Source: Ceratopteris richardii (lineage: Eukaryota > Streptophyta > Polypodiopsida > Polypodiales > Pteridaceae). From it: a stretch of 64,000 nt of DNA. Within the stretch, counting starts at the first letter, position 1. Each line of letters begins with the position of its first letter. Position numbers and translations under genes: made by a program. Positions 1 through 12,406 of this stretch are shown piece after piece. A model generated the notes under the pieces. That model was not told the DNA's origin, did not search any database, and was given only the letters and a program-made list of their open reading frames with translations. The stretch lies in NCBI GenBank assembly GCA_020310875.1, contig CM035423.1:122189722-122253721 (forward strand). Reading direction: 5' to 3'.

Positions 1-2300
1 ATTCAATATGAAATCATCTTTCAAAAACAAGAAACCTCTAGCATTCAAAAAAACTTTCAAAGATAGTTGGAACTTGGAAGAGACATGCAATGCACAAAAG
101 CAATGTTGAGTTTCCTCTATGCACAAATAAACATACCTCTAATGCCCAAAGATACCTGGAAAAGACCTGCAATGCACAAATGATGAGTTGGAACCCGATT
201 GAAGTGCATATCAAAGGCTTCATTAAGATCATCCCCAAGCACAAATGCATTCTCATCTCAATCATTAATACAAACAACACAATGTTGAATGGCAAAGGGA
301 TAACTCACACTCTCTCTCACAAAAGGTGTCACACAATCTGACAAATAAATGACTCCTCCTGGGTTCCAATCTAAGGGAATGTCATAGCACCACTAGCTTA
401 TTCCAACCATCTCTTGAACTTTGATGATAGTACTGTTCATTATGTATAGCCTGATTGATTGAAAAACAAATAAAAATCTCATCTTCAATTTCTGTTGATC
501 TTGAACCAAGTGTTGTATAATGTATAAATTCTCATCAAATAGTGAGATACAAAATATTAGGATAACACAATAGTTATTCATAGAGAAAACACATACGTTA
601 GGTCATGTGCCTAAAATATGAATTACATCAAGAAATTAAGGAAGGAAGATAGTGTACCATTCCTTGATAAGAAATAAAATACTGAGACAATTATAGTTGT
701 AGTTCAAGTAGAGGACAAAAAACATTTGGAATACCATGCGGAGCTTGAGGCACAATTGCACTACATATGTAATTGCCCAACATATGATGAGATGTAGGGC
801 ATCTCCATTGCCTATTCAAAGGGTGGTTAGTCTAGTATCTACAAAATAATACTAGAAAGTCCCAACAATAATTGAAATTTCCTACACTTAATTTTCCTTG
901 AGATCATCAGATATAGAGACAGGCTAGTTATTAGATACGAAAGGGAGACTTAGTGGCAAATTAGTAATTATTTATAGCCATTCACTACTACTAGACTATA
1001 TATCATGCATGCCATCTTGCATACTCATTACTGATTTGCACGATGATTTTGTAGAGTACATATTACTAACTACAAATCCGTATAATTTTAGTGGCACTCA
1101 ATGGTTGTGCACTGTCTTGCACACACATAAGTGTGTCCCTTCATAGAAAAGTAAACTTAAGAATTTTTAGGTCATGTCTCTGTAGAAAAATCCCAATTTT
1201 CATGCAACACAAGTTAATCCTTCAAGGAAGTGAAAATGCATAGCCATAGATTTTCAAAAGTATGCACTGCAATTAGAATAGCAGAACAACAATTGTCCAA
1301 AGCTAAGTAAAATTTGTGCTTCCACAAAACCATTAAGGAAAAAAAAAAGATTGATCTATCCTATCTTCACGTGATTGATGACACAGAAAAATTATCAAGG
1401 CATAAAATTCTATTTCCCCAAATAAAAGACTTCAATTATTGTTAATGATAGGAACATGTTGCGTAATAAAAGGAAATCTCATTGTCTTTGCATTCATCGG
1501 AATTGGGGACCCCATTTTTGCCTATGCAAAATCCATGTAAAAAATTTAGAATAAGTCACATCTGGGATCAAAAACATTGAAGTTCTATGTAAAATGAGAA
1601 CCTCAGGTCTATTGGTGATAAAATAGGAAAAATATTCATAAACACATACACCCCCACTAAAGATGGAAAATGGATGTGAAGGTAACTTTCACACAATTTA
1701 AGAAGCTCCATGCAAACGATCAAAACACATGAAAAAATTTGAGCTTGCAGTAGAAATCTCCAACTATGAGAATGCACAAAAGAAAGTGCACAGGAAAAGA
1801 GAAACAATTATTTGTTGAGGTAGATCTCTAGTTATAATCTTCGGCCTCTAGGCAAGGAGATAGCATTGGTGATACATAGTGTCATCAAAGTTTGTGATTC
1901 CTGAGAGCTCGATGTTTGGCATACAAAAGCTTGCCTTCCTATAAAATTACAGGATTCAACACATGGGTGTTGGTCTCATTGTTGAATTTTCAAGCCTTGG
2001 TGCTCATTGCTCAGGCCTCATTGGCATCACCACTTAAGTCTGATCGGTGCTCATTATTGCGTTGCCACTTAACTTTCAAGTCTTTGTGGGTCAAGTTGGA
2101 ACTTTGCACTGAAGTTGGCTCAACAACTTTAGCTAGCTGTCAATATTGGATGGCCTTAAGTCTGAAGAGCTAAGGCTTAATCAATGGACAAAGCGATGCC
2201 TAATGGCAATGGCCCACCTGGTAGTGGCCATGGATTGACAACTCACTTGATTCTTGAGTCTTAGGTAACATAGGTAATCTAATCAATATAAAATTTACCA
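1..2300. other. No recognisable gene
   Basis: AT-rich sequence with short open frames on both strands, none longer than about 85 codons and none resembling a family I know. I see no LTR ends, primer-binding site or transposase motif. It may be old, decayed transposon DNA or ordinary intergenic sequence. Confidence 0.5.
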
Positions 2301-2591
2301 TAGCTTATATTATTATATTTTATATAATAACCACTAATTTCTTGTTACTCCATATGCTAAAGTGAGTGTTTCCTCTTATGTTTGAGCGAATGCAACGCGA
2401 TGTCCAAGTGAATAAGAGAAAGAGAAAACTGTTATAATGAGTTCTACACAGGACATCGTTTACAAATGGAGATGCACTTGTGGCAGCGGCGCAAGTGAAG
2501 AAGTAGAATAGAAAAGCAAAGAAGCATATTTTATAAAGAATTATCTCCTTGAGATATTTCATGAGAAAACAAAAACAAAGAACTTCATAGA

Positions 2592-2870
2592 TTGTATTTT
2601 TTATTTTCCAAATGCAATCTATTTGGAAACAAAGAAAATGAGAGAATCATTCAAGATTTTGTGGATAATCCACGTCCAGTTAATAATCTTCACTTGAGCT
2701 TCTTGACAAAAGACTTCTTGAATCCCATTAATATTGTCGGAATCTCTTATCTTAATCAAGCTTTTGGTCACTTGCGCCTTGTTCAGAGTAAGCCATGCAT
2801 TCTTCTCATAAACCTACATATATATTATATGCATAAATACACACATTCAAACGTAAATACACATACATAA
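2592..2870 (+). other. Unidentified short open frame, possible exon
   Basis: A 92-codon frame that is non-repetitive for its first 65 codons and then runs into ACAT-type repeat at about 2820. The unique part ends near a splice-donor-like GTAAG at about 2789. No family is recognised. It lies 270 bp before a palindrome and 600 bp before another exon-like block, so it may belong to a decayed spliced transposon gene. This is inference. Confidence 0.2.
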
Positions 2871-2930
2871 TCACATACATACATATTCAAATACACAACA
2901 TATATACATCAATACATACATACGTCACTT
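2818..2930 (+). repeat. Degenerate ACAT microsatellite
   Basis: Interrupted repeats of ACATAC, ACACAT and TACATA. It has the same motif family as the kilobase arrays at 3590 and 25700. Confidence 0.75.
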
Positions 2931-3135
2931 AAGTAATGAAAAATAAATTACATGAGCGCATAGCAAGAGTTAACACAACACAATTTCCTCGATGTAAAAT
3001 TGCGTAAAGCGTTGCAACAAGCGTCAAGTGTGCAAAGTCAGCTAAATGGAAAAAACTTCAATGTTTTTATCGGCGTGTGGCACGACGGGATATGTGAAGG
3101 TTACATTTAGTGTTGCTAAAGCGACGATATAAAAA

Positions 3136-3203
3136 AGCATCGCATAAGTGATGCTAATTTGTGTTGCATAAGCAATGCAAATTAGTGTCGCTTATGTGAT
3201 GCT
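3136..3203. repeat. 68-bp imperfect palindrome with flanking stem-loop
   Basis: The segment reads almost the same on both strands, starting agcatcgcataag and ending cttatgtgatgct. Most mismatches are transitions. A separate stem-loop, cgatgc-ttta-gcatcg, follows at 3221-3236, and a GCTAAAGCGACGAT motif precedes it at 3114. Clusters of short GC-containing inverted motifs in AT-rich DNA are known from CACTA subterminal regions and some MITEs. Assignment to either is inference. Confidence 0.6.
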
Positions 3204-3474
3204 ATTTGAACAGGAGTTTACGATGCTTTAGCATCGGTTAGATGATGGGTTTCTTATGAAATAAAATAAAAACGGTGAAGGCTCTTTGATCCGCATCTAC
3301 ACGCATATGATCGAAGAGCTCGTCAACGTTCACAATTGCACTGCACTTATGAGCTGAAACAATTGCTTGTTAAATTGTTGTTTTTCTAATCTCTATCTTA
3401 TTGTCTCTCTCTGAATTTCTCTCTTTCAACCTCTTTCTCTCTTTGGATTATCTCTCTCTCTCTCTCTATTGTAG

Positions 3475-3517
3475 GTTATTCAAGGAGTTAACCAAGCAAA
3501 TAATATGGCAAACTATT
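3475..3517 (+). other. Exon-like block with splice signals
   Basis: A CT-rich polypyrimidine tract from about 3415 ends in attgtag, a good 3' splice site. A 43-bp stretch containing an ATG follows, then gtaagt, a consensus donor. The kilobase ACAT array begins about 70 bp later and would lie inside the following intron. No protein identity can be given from so short a block. Confidence 0.3.
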
Positions 3518-3589
3518 GTAAGTATAATTTCCATTCTCTATATATCATTTGAATTGTGTTATTTTCATTAATCAACAAACTTACACTTA

Positions 3590-4593
3590 TTGATATGCAC
3601 ATATACACTTATACATGAAGATGCACGTTCACACATATACACATGCACATAGACACGCATATATACGCACACATACATGTGCATGTACACTTACACATGC
3701 ACACATACACATGCATATGCACAAACATTTCTACAAACACATAAAAATACTTGCATGCATGCATTGTTGCATATATACATACACATACATACATTAAAAC
3801 ATACTTAAATACATGTATATACACATCCATGTGCATGCACATTCACATGCATGCATATGCACATGGATGCAAATGGAAATGCATCCACATTCACATGCAT
3901 GTTTCATACATATACACATGCATATACATACACTTGTGTATGTTTATACACATACATATGCACATATGTACATATACACACACATACACATATATACACA
4001 TATATATGCACATACATACACACATATGCACATAAACACACATGCACATACATACATATACACATAGACATGCACATACACACATATACACATACACTTA
4101 CACATATACATGCGCATACATACATATACACACACATACACATGCACATACACATGCACATGCACATAAACATACATATGCTTATACACTTACACATGCA
4201 CATGCATATACATACATATACACACACATACGCATGCACATGCACACACATGCATATACACATATACATATGTACATACATACATATACACACATATACA
4301 TGCACATACATACACACACATATGAAAATACATGCACATACACATGCACATACATACATAAACACACATACACATGCACATAGATACATATACACACATA
4401 TACATGCACATACACACATATACACATACACTTACATATATACATGCACATAAGTACATATACACACATACACATGCACATGCACATACACATACATACA
4501 CACATACACTTACACATGCACATGCAGATACATGCATATACACATATACATATGCACATACATGCATGCACATATATATACATAGATACATAC
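3590..4593 (+). repeat. 1-kb ACAT/ACACAT microsatellite
   Basis: About 1 kb of interrupted CACATACATATACACA-type repeat, dominated by C and A on the plus strand. The long open frames through it on both strands, rich in His/Thr/Tyr or Cys/Val/Tyr, are products of the repeat and not genes. It ends where a K-family LTR begins. Confidence 0.95.
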
Positions 4594-5780
4594 TATTGGG
4601 GGATTCTTATGTAGAAAGGGACGAGTGTTTGAAGGAGAATTAAGAAGGGTAAGAAGAAGGATACAGACACTAAAAACTTCTGTAGATTGAGTATAAAGAG
4701 AGAAGTACAATAATTATGTATAGCATAATCGAAATACTCTCTATGTGAAATCCTAAAGAGTGCACAATCAACAAAGTTAAGAAATATCCAATGTTCTTTC
4801 TATCGTCGACCTTCTTTGTGCCAGATCTCCACCTTCTCGAAGAGCTTGCACTTGTGCACACCTTGCACTTAAGCTTCCAATGGGGAGGGGGGGGATGGAC
4901 ACCTTCTGTCGATGTGCACATAGCTTCAATGGAACCTCATGACCTTTGATTGCATTGCTTAACACTCCTTTGCACACACCTAAGTCACACTTCTTGCACA
5001 CTTTTTACTTTCTTCTCTGTGTTGCACACTCCTATATGTCTCTTGCTCTTCTCTCTCCTAGTGTACACTATGGCTACCTTGCTTAGTCTAACCAAGAATA
5101 ATGCTTTGCCTTGAGTTGAGTGTCAGTTCACATATACTCCTAACTGACTTTTATGCCCCAAGATTGTCTGAAAGTGTACACACCCAATAAATCCCTTTTT
5201 TATCTTCTAGTGATCTTATGACACTAACAAAAGTTTAAATGGGGGGCCATACTTTCACTTTTGCGTACGCTTCTTCTTCACATGACTTCACATTCTGCCC
5301 TTTAATTCTTCAAATGTGTACCTAAAGGAGGGTTCACCTCAACCTTCCAAACACTTTAGAAACTATAAACCTTAGAGAAATTACAGAAAGGCAATCTGCA
5401 ACCTGCATCCACTTTCTATAAAACATAACCATTGTAAACAAATTTATTGTGCACTACCTATGCACCTTGACAACTCAACTTTGAACGCTTTGACCCTGAC
5501 CACCTTGACTTTGACCTTGACCCTACTGAATTCGACCACTTTTACTTTGACCTTTTGACTTTGACCATGTTGAGGTTGATGGGCTCAACAGTTGCCCACC
5601 ACCTAATGTGCTCTCCGTCTCAAAGGTAACGGTCAAAACTCTCAGTAGAGATGACACCATGATTCCTGTGCTGCAAAATCCTCAAAGGGACACTAGAGGA
5701 GCTATCAAGTCCACCATAAGCAGTTAAGAACAAACAGGAGAGAAGAACCTAAAGTGGGAATTCTGCATTGAAGAAGAGAC
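4594..5780 (-). mobile_element. K-family LTR, minus orientation (3' LTR)
   Basis: The reverse complement matches the plus-strand LTRs at 8208-8948 and 28805-30001 over their length. The match includes the U5 end (aagaatcccccaa), the hexanucleotide-rich middle and, further out, the runs of GGTCAAAGTC-like sequence. The U5 end lies at 4594 against the ACAT array. The U3 edge is uncertain because homology with the 28805 copy continues to about 5790. It is the downstream LTR of the minus-strand gag-protease remnant at 6661-8207. Confidence 0.75.
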
Positions 5781-5789
5781 GATGGAGAA

Positions 5790-6660
5790 TGGAGGGTAGG
5801 AGGAAAGTGTATGTAGGCAAAGAGGGCTAAGAGGGTTGGGATGGATAGGGTAAGATAAGGAGGGGTAAGGATGGGGCTGGGTAGAAGGATAAAGGGAGGG
5901 GTAGGGAGAGGCTTAGGGGCTCCGAAGAGGGCCAAATGATGAAACATGAAAGCTATAGAGGGTGCACAAGGAAAAATGAGGAACATGCGATAAAATAAGG
6001 TGACAATAGACCATGTGGACCATGTACAAAATAAAAGAAACATAAAAAATGTGCATATAACATGTGGGTTTGGACCAAAAAGAGAATTAAGGTCTTGATT
6101 TCGGAAAAACTAATGCAAAAAATGGAGTCTTCCAGGTTCGAGAAACATGAATATGACCCCAAATTTGAAGAAAACAGCCATCTAAGGTGCAATCGAGAGC
6201 CAAAAGTATGTTTCCAAACAAATAAAAAAAAAAGGGTAACCACCACAGGATAATTTTTATCCTATGGTGGGTGGGGGCGGGGGGAAGAAAGAGAGGGAAG
6301 AGAGAGATTAGAGAGGAGGGAGAGGTTTTTTAATAGAAAAAAATAAAAGAAAATCCATCATGGGGGCTTTTTTTTTCAAATACCAAACATAGATAAAAAA
6401 ATACAAATAAAATCCAAAAAAAAAAATAAAAAAAAATCAAAAAAATATTTGCAAAAAATTCCCTAAAGTTCTAGGCCTCCTTTTTTCCTCCATTTTATCA
6501 AGAAAAATGACATTGAAAAAAGATAAAAAAATTTTAAAAATTATCTAAAAATGCTTTAAAAATTCCCAAAAATTTATTGAAAATTTGTTTATGCAAAGGG
6601 CTATGAAATGGCTTCTTAGTTGCATAAAAATCAAGAAAGAAGCATGAAAATGGATAAAAA
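5790..6660 (-). mobile_element. Non-coding 3' internal region of K element
   Basis: The first part is strikingly G/A-rich on the plus strand, with repeated GGGTAGGAGG and AAGGATGGGGCTGG blocks. The second part is very AT-rich with A runs. The same sequence recurs at 30045-30850 in the same orientation, and its last part (6480-6610) recurs reverse-complemented at 21380-21500 after the plus-strand K protease. It therefore belongs to the K element between the protease frame and the 3' LTR. No RT, RNase H or integrase is seen. Confidence 0.7.
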
Positions 6661-8207
6661 CTACCAAAACTTAAGCAAAAAATATGATATGAGAAGGCTA
6701 TGTACAACGTGGATAGATTTTGCAAGTTCTAGGTGATCTAGAATCTTCACTTCTGTTGATGATAGGCCTTGAATCATGATATGATGACTAATTGAAACTC
6801 TTTGCCCTTCATAATCTCCAATTCTACTGCACTTCATTTGGTTTTTCTTCTTTTTGGGCATACTGACCCTCTGATAGGGCCACCCTAAATCCTTCATTAG
6901 AATACTATCTCCTCCATACTGCATCTTTTGTATCTCTATTTTACTTACTTTGTGACTTAATCCGCAAAATTTCATTTTTACTATTCCAACTTTGTCAGCC
7001 AATGAATCCTCTCTTTCCAAAAACTTGTAGGTACTCCTTCCACATTCTTGTAATGCCCTGCACTTACTATCATAAAAATTGACATAATAGATGATATCCA
7101 TACCACTATCCATAACAAATTGACCATTAATGTAGGATTTGAAGAAGCTTCATCACTACTGCACTTAAGAGATTTTCTTTTCATCTCTCTTCTATGTCCT
7201 TTGGCTAATATTGTTTCACTCAAATCAGCAACGTGAATGATGTCCTCTTTTCCTTCATATACGTCCTCTCTCCTTATGTGGTTTGGAAAAATTCCATAGC
7301 AGGAAGATGGGTCTTCTGCATGGAGCCAGGTCAACACGTTTACTTCTTCGTATAGATATGCCTCAGGGTTGTCTAAAAATTCTTCTTCCATACAAATACC
7401 AATTGTCTGCATCATGTTGGTATGTCTTTGGTTATCTTGACCCTCTTCTAAAAATATATGTTGCAACTCTTTTCCATCTTGCGTTACCCACATTGTGTCA
7501 TTACCCCAGTCATGCAGCACATTGGCATGCCTTAACCAAGATCTCCCAATCAGCAGGGGGAAACTTTCTTCTACCTGTGGCAACTTAAGACAACAAAATC
7601 CAAGTTAAAGATGGTACCTTCTATCGCAACTAGGACACCAGGTACCACTCACATGGGCCTTGCTATTCTTTGATCTTCCAATATTATAGTGAAGTTGGTA
7701 GGTCTTGAAGGTTGTAGTCCAACCTTTTCATGGTATGTTCAAGCATCAAGTTAATGTCAGAACCGCCATCTACAATAACTCGTTGAAACTCATGTCTTGG
7801 GATAGTGACTGTTAGCCGAGGACTCTTATAATCTGTGAAGGGGGGCTTCCCCTACAATCCTATCTTTATGCATAACAGTAGTCTTTGCCACTAAACTTGT
7901 TGTGGAAGCCTCATCAATTATCTGCAAGAGTTTTGACCTGAATTTCCCATCCATCTTTATTAAATAAAAAATAATGACCTCCTTTTTCATGGACTTGAGT
8001 ATTCTTGCAGCTTCCAATTCCTTGAGAGCATGGGCTCTATTTGACTTATCAAACTCCTCAATAGGCCTATTGAATATGTCCAATGGCATTACTAGTACCT
8101 ACGAAATCTTCTTTTTGCCTTGCATCTACACATGTGTCTACTTTGTCTTTAGATGTATCTTTGTCCTTGCTCAACCCATTTATACTTGAATCTTGAATTA
8201 TTTCTAA
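6661..8207 (-). pseudogene. K-family gag-protease remnant
   Basis: Several minus-strand frames (8089-7826, 7583-6981, 7113-6661) together match the plus-strand K copy at 19916-21373. They cover the end of gag (FDKSNRAHALKELEAARILK), a retropepsin end with LLIGRSWLRHANVL, and a conserved downstream region of about 250 residues of unknown function (CGRSTYKFLERE, YGGDSILMKDLG). The frame breaks at about 7600-7830, where the catalytic DGGS part should be, and again at about 7100. No polymerase or integrase follows, so this was probably a non-autonomous gag-protease element. At 8207 it is cut and joined to another K LTR in the opposite orientation. Confidence 0.7.
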
Positions 8208-8948
8208 TTGAAGGTTCAGGTGAACCCTCTCTTAGGTGCACATTTGAAGAATTAAAAGAAAAAACGTGAAGGTATGTGAAGCAAAAGCATACGTAGAAGT
8301 GAAAGTATGGGCCCCCAATTAAAATTTGTTTTAGTCTAAAGTCACTACAGAACAAAATAGGGATTTTTTGGCTGCCCACATTTGGAGAAAATATTGGGAC
8401 ATCAAAGTGAGCACCAAGATACTCTAGCAGTTAAGAGCGTACGTGAACCGACACTCAACTCAAGGCAAGGCATTATTCTTGGTTAGACTAAGAAGGTGAG
8501 CATAATCTACACTAGGAGAGGGAATAACAAGAGACATACAGGGAGTGTGTGATGTAGAGAAGGGAAGTGCAAGTGTGCAAGAAGTGTGCCTTAGGTGTGT
8601 GCAGAGGAGTGCTAAGCAATGCAATCAAAGGGCAGAAGGTCCCATTGAAGCTGAGTATGCGTCGATAGAAGGTGTCCATACTTCCCCCTATTGGAAGCTT
8701 GAGTGTAAGGTGTGCACAAGTGCAAGCTCTTGGAGAAGATGGAGGTCTCGTGCAGAGAAGGTCGGGGACAACAAGAACCTTAGGTATTTTGTACTTTGTT
8801 GATTATGCGCTCTTTGGGATTTCGCACAGAGAGTATTTGGTTTGTGTTGTATATCATTATTTTACTTTTCTCCTTATAATCAATCTATAGAAGCTTCAAG
8901 TGTCTATACAAACACTCAAGTCCCTTTTTGCACAAGAATCCCCCAACA
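8208..8948 (+). mobile_element. K-family 5' LTR (5'-truncated)
   Basis: Matches the LTR at 28805-30001 from its GGTTCAGGTGAACCCTCTC block onward, so about 400 bp of U3 is missing. It ends cccccaaca and is followed after five bases by a primer-binding site, which makes it a 5' LTR. The abrupt start at 8208 directly abuts the gag of the minus-strand K copy. Confidence 0.8.
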
Positions 8949-8953
8949 AAATT

Positions 8954-8971
8954 TGGCACGCCCGGTGGGAC
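8954..8971 (+). other. Primer-binding site of plus-strand K element
   Basis: The sequence tggcacgcccggtgggac begins with the TGG complementary to a tRNA CCA end and lies five bases after the LTR. It resembles primer sites of plant gypsy elements. I do not assign the tRNA. Confidence 0.75.
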
Positions 8972-9271
8972 CACAAGGAGACTTGAGCATAGGAGAAGCA
9001 AATTGCAACGTATAGAAGAGTTCAAGGGTAGCGACAGTACTGTACTGACTTAAGAGGTAATCTTTCTTCTATTGGAGTTCTCTTAAACTAAGACGAGTAT
9101 GAACAGCTCATACCGCAACTTGGTCTCAAAGCTTGAGGGTCCCTTGCAAAGCAACAAGAATGAAGGTTATTTGAACATCAACTAGTCCATTGTCATCGAC
9201 ATCATCAGTAAAGAATATGGAAGCCCAGGTAGATTTAGAAACTTTACTTTCTAGATTGAATATCAAATTTC
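8972..9271 (+). pseudogene. K gag, 5' part, interrupted by element F
   Basis: Leader and start of gag of the plus-strand K element. The final codons (LLSRLNIKFPS) read in register into the sequence after 18502 (FRGLAQEDPDEHIRIF) once the 9.2-kb insertion is ignored, which shows the two parts were one gene. In-frame stops are present, so it is inactive. Confidence 0.65.
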
Positions 9272-9275
9272 CATC

Positions 9276-9838
9276 TATTAACGGGTTATGGGAATAAATC
9301 AACTAATGGGTCTTGGGATGGTCAGGGGTCTGTATTCTAGAGGTGCTACATTTATTTTCCCAGATAAAAAATTCACTGCGTAGAATTATTCATCACCTTA
9401 CTCTGATTATACACCAGCAACTTGTGTATAGTAATTTCATCACTAGTCTTTTCAACATTAAACGAATTACTTCACCGTGATAAAGTATGTCATTCAATTA
9501 TGCAGAATAACACAGAATTCTTCACCAATGATTAACACGCAACCACAATTAAACTTATATCTTCACCAGCAAAGTATTATGTAGATAAGATCATTGGAAT
9601 AACTTAATACTCAAAACAGTAAATGACCAATACACCAGGATAAGTAAAAACTTGTGCTGGAATGATCCACAAGCACACCACCTAGACCCAGAGTCTGATG
9701 CCATGCTTCTCCTGCGCTTCTACTTCCATAGACCTTTTCATTATCAAAGAGTTACAAATGTTACGCTATATCCTTTTGATGTGTGTCCTTTCCAATTATA
9801 TTTTCTAGTAATTACAATTACATTCCGGCGGCATAACA
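9276..9838. repeat. Left LTR of element F
   Basis: A 563-bp direct repeat of 17932-18497, starting tattaac (probably a decayed TGTTAAC) and ending taaca. By eye roughly one base in ten differs between the two copies, so the insertion is old. The flanks share CATC (9272-9275 and 18498-18501), which is what remains of the target duplication. Confidence 0.85.
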
Positions 9839-9839
9839 C

Positions 9840-9864
9840 TGGCATGCACGCTGGACTCGAACCC
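9840..9864 (+). other. tRNA-complementary primer site after left F LTR
   Basis: The sequence starts tggcatgcacgctgg and continues into actcgaaccc. Its reverse complement ends in CCA and contains GGTTCGAGTCC, the conserved T-arm of tRNAs. This marks the left LTR as the 5' LTR of a plus-strand element, yet the pol genes inside F are on the minus strand. Confidence 0.6.
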
Positions 9865-10261
9865 AAAATTGATTAATTACAAAACATAGCTAAGAATCAT
9901 CGACAATGCCCTAAATATACATAGCGCAAGCTACCTTAAAGGTACGCAAAATTTTTTGCTTCAAGGATTCTAACATCTCTGGGAGAACGTGCGGTTCTAC
10001 CAAATGAGCATCTGTGTGCATCGAACTGGAAGCAATGACTTGAGAAAGCAAAACTTCACTTTGATTCTACAAAAAAGCCTCATGTAGATAGAAGTCATTA
10101 GTGATGGTTGTATCTCTGCGTAGCTTGGCATCAACAAATTTTGCATCTATTCAGGAAAGGAAAACTTACTGAATACCAAGTTACTTTTCTCGGCGATCCA
10201 ACTCTTGCTATTGAAACTGCATTGTCAAGAAAAAATCTTGGCACTCTTGTATCACTTCAAT

Positions 10262-12045
10262 TTATTTCTTTAACTTAATTGTTCGACCAATCTCTTCATC
10301 TAACACTTGACCTTTTCGGAACAATTCTTCTGTAACCTTCCTCAATTCCGCTTCACCTTGTAGTACCTTGTCAAAGAGAACCTTAGAAGCTTGTTTGATT
10401 TCGGCAAGGTGGGTGCAAGTAGTAGCCAACTCACAATCGAGAGTTGTCATGCCATCATCTTTATCTGTTAGGGCCTGCTTAAGAAGAGAAATCTCCGTGT
10501 CTTTGGCTGCAATAATCTCATCCTTCACGGTAACATGTTCCTCTAATAAACATTCATTGGCTTTGACCACCAAAACCTCTTCCTACAGGGGAGCAATATC
10601 GGCCTCTAACATATCAACTTTTGATTGATATTCAGTGTGCAAGGACGGTTGGGCATCATGCAATTGAACGGGGAGTTGCTTGGATAAGTGAAGAAGGAAG
10701 TCACCGATCTGGGCTAATTGTGCAAACACATCTGGTACTAAAAAAGTTGATAGTGGTTGAGAAGGTTTTACAAAAACTGTAGCAGAAGATGAAGGTGGAG
10801 AATAATCGAGTGAAGCAGGAATAGGGCGAGAGTGGGATACCGCAACCAAGTGATTAGGGGACAAGGGGTGTATTGGGGAATAGGAGGTAAAGGTGCCTGA
10901 GCAGGTGAAGGAAGAGGGTTTAACGGATTTTCTATATTTTTATCATCAGGCATGGACTTTGGTGGAGATGGAGGCACAGTGGAATCAACCTTGTCCAGCT
11001 TGACTTCTAGGTGGACGAGGGATTCAACTAGAACTTCCTGCATGGTTTGATGGGTGGTTTCCGCAACCTCTCCTTGGTGTTGTGTCCGGGACAACATCCG
11101 GTTGTTGGTCTGTCATTTTGGTGTGTTGAACCTCTTCCATCACAATGTCTTCAATGGTTTTTCCTTAGGCAAGGGTGGGGTTGAAGATGCATGCAAGGAT
11201 GAATCTGTGTCCCGAAGGAGTACCTTATTGGAAGAGGCCTAGACTTGACTCTGAGAAGGGCTAACTTTCTTGCATTTCTTCCCGAAAAATTGAAAAAGAT
11301 CTTCATTATCATCGTCATAGCCCATCACCTGCTGAGAATCCTCGCGCAATAGAAGATTACCCGTCAGAGGGTTCGATACAAGATTCATGATGAGGAGGAG
11401 GAATGAAAGAAGGTGAGGCAGTCGGGTGCGGGGACATTCACCGTCGGCTAACTAATGCATAATTGTTTGGCACTCATGATGGATACGTCGGAAAAAGAAT
11501 ACTGCCCAATTGACAGGTTCACGGGTGGTAGCATCAATCAAAGAATAGAAGGGGCGAGATATACAATAAGTTCATTTTTGGAGGTTGAGGGAGGTCACCA
11601 AAAATTATAATGTGGAACATTCGGGATCAGGTCAGCATAGGATGGCGAACTCATTGGAGGAATGTCAGGGAAAGAGCTGCTTCATCGTTGCCAATGGGAG
11701 AAGAGGAACTTCAATACGCCCGTCTTGTGGGAGATGAAACATTTTTGCCACAGTGTTGAGGGTAACCACCGTGCATGGGATTCGGCAAGTAATATGCCAA
11801 TAGGATTCCGTCGGGGTGATATCTACAAGGGCCTCAATCATTGGGGTGAAGTAGCGATGACATTCGAACAAATGCCAGGGCAACTTGGTGAACGCCATTA
11901 AACCGCGAGGTTGAAGAAATTCGACCAGGTCAGGGGAAAGGCCAGCACCAAAGGTGGTGATGTTTGCAAGAGCTTCCCTGGCGTAGAAAGTAATCAAAAT
12001 GAATAGGATACAAAATGCACAATGAATCAGAGTGTAAGAACACAA
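10262..12045 (-). pseudogene. Extra 3' ORF region of the minus-strand gypsy element
   Basis: Lies downstream of integrase in minus-strand order and is broken into several frames. The first (12045-11665) begins with a hydrophobic stretch and then reads AREALANITTFGAG. The middle carries an acidic patch (DDDNED) followed by a basic GKKCKK. The next frame (11097-10768) is proline-rich. The last (10573-10262) is a 100-residue heptad-rich coiled coil (DTEISLLKQALTDK, EELFRKGQVLDEEIG). Some plant gypsy elements carry an additional or env-like frame at this place. I cannot assign this one to a named family. It is not intact. Confidence 0.5.
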
Positions 12046-12406
12046 TAAAGAAAAAGATTAGGAGAATAGCGGTACAGTAGAAAACACGGGGTGACATCGT
12101 GGGTGTAGAACATAATCATCACAAGTGGAGGGAAACATGCATGGATCATTACTACAAAAGCGCATTAAGAGATTCGTAATCATTGAGGACGACAGCTGAA
12201 CATGGATAATCAATCCAAAATGGGTGGATTACGATCGGGTGGCAGCGCGTAGAGTAGATAGTGGTCAAAGATACCGAAATAGACGTGATGCTAATGAATG
12301 TAAATAACATGTACACAAAGTTAGGGAAAAGTGCAAGACATGCAAAACGGATGGAGTTTAGATCGATTGATGGCTTATTGAGTAGAGTGCCCATTAATGT
12401 AGATAA

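Noticed and set aside
2320..2562. Minus-strand 80-codon frame with a hydrophobic stretch
   Set aside because: Short, no family resemblance, and AT-rich sequence easily gives hydrophobic residues.
3609..4643. Long open frames rich in His/Thr/Tyr/Ile or Cys/Val/Tyr/Met on both strands
   Set aside because: They follow from translating ACAT repeats, whose six-base periodicity lacks stops in several frames.
9840..9864. A tRNA gene or fragment
   Set aside because: Only the acceptor and T-arm complement is present and it directly follows an LTR, so it is a primer-binding site.
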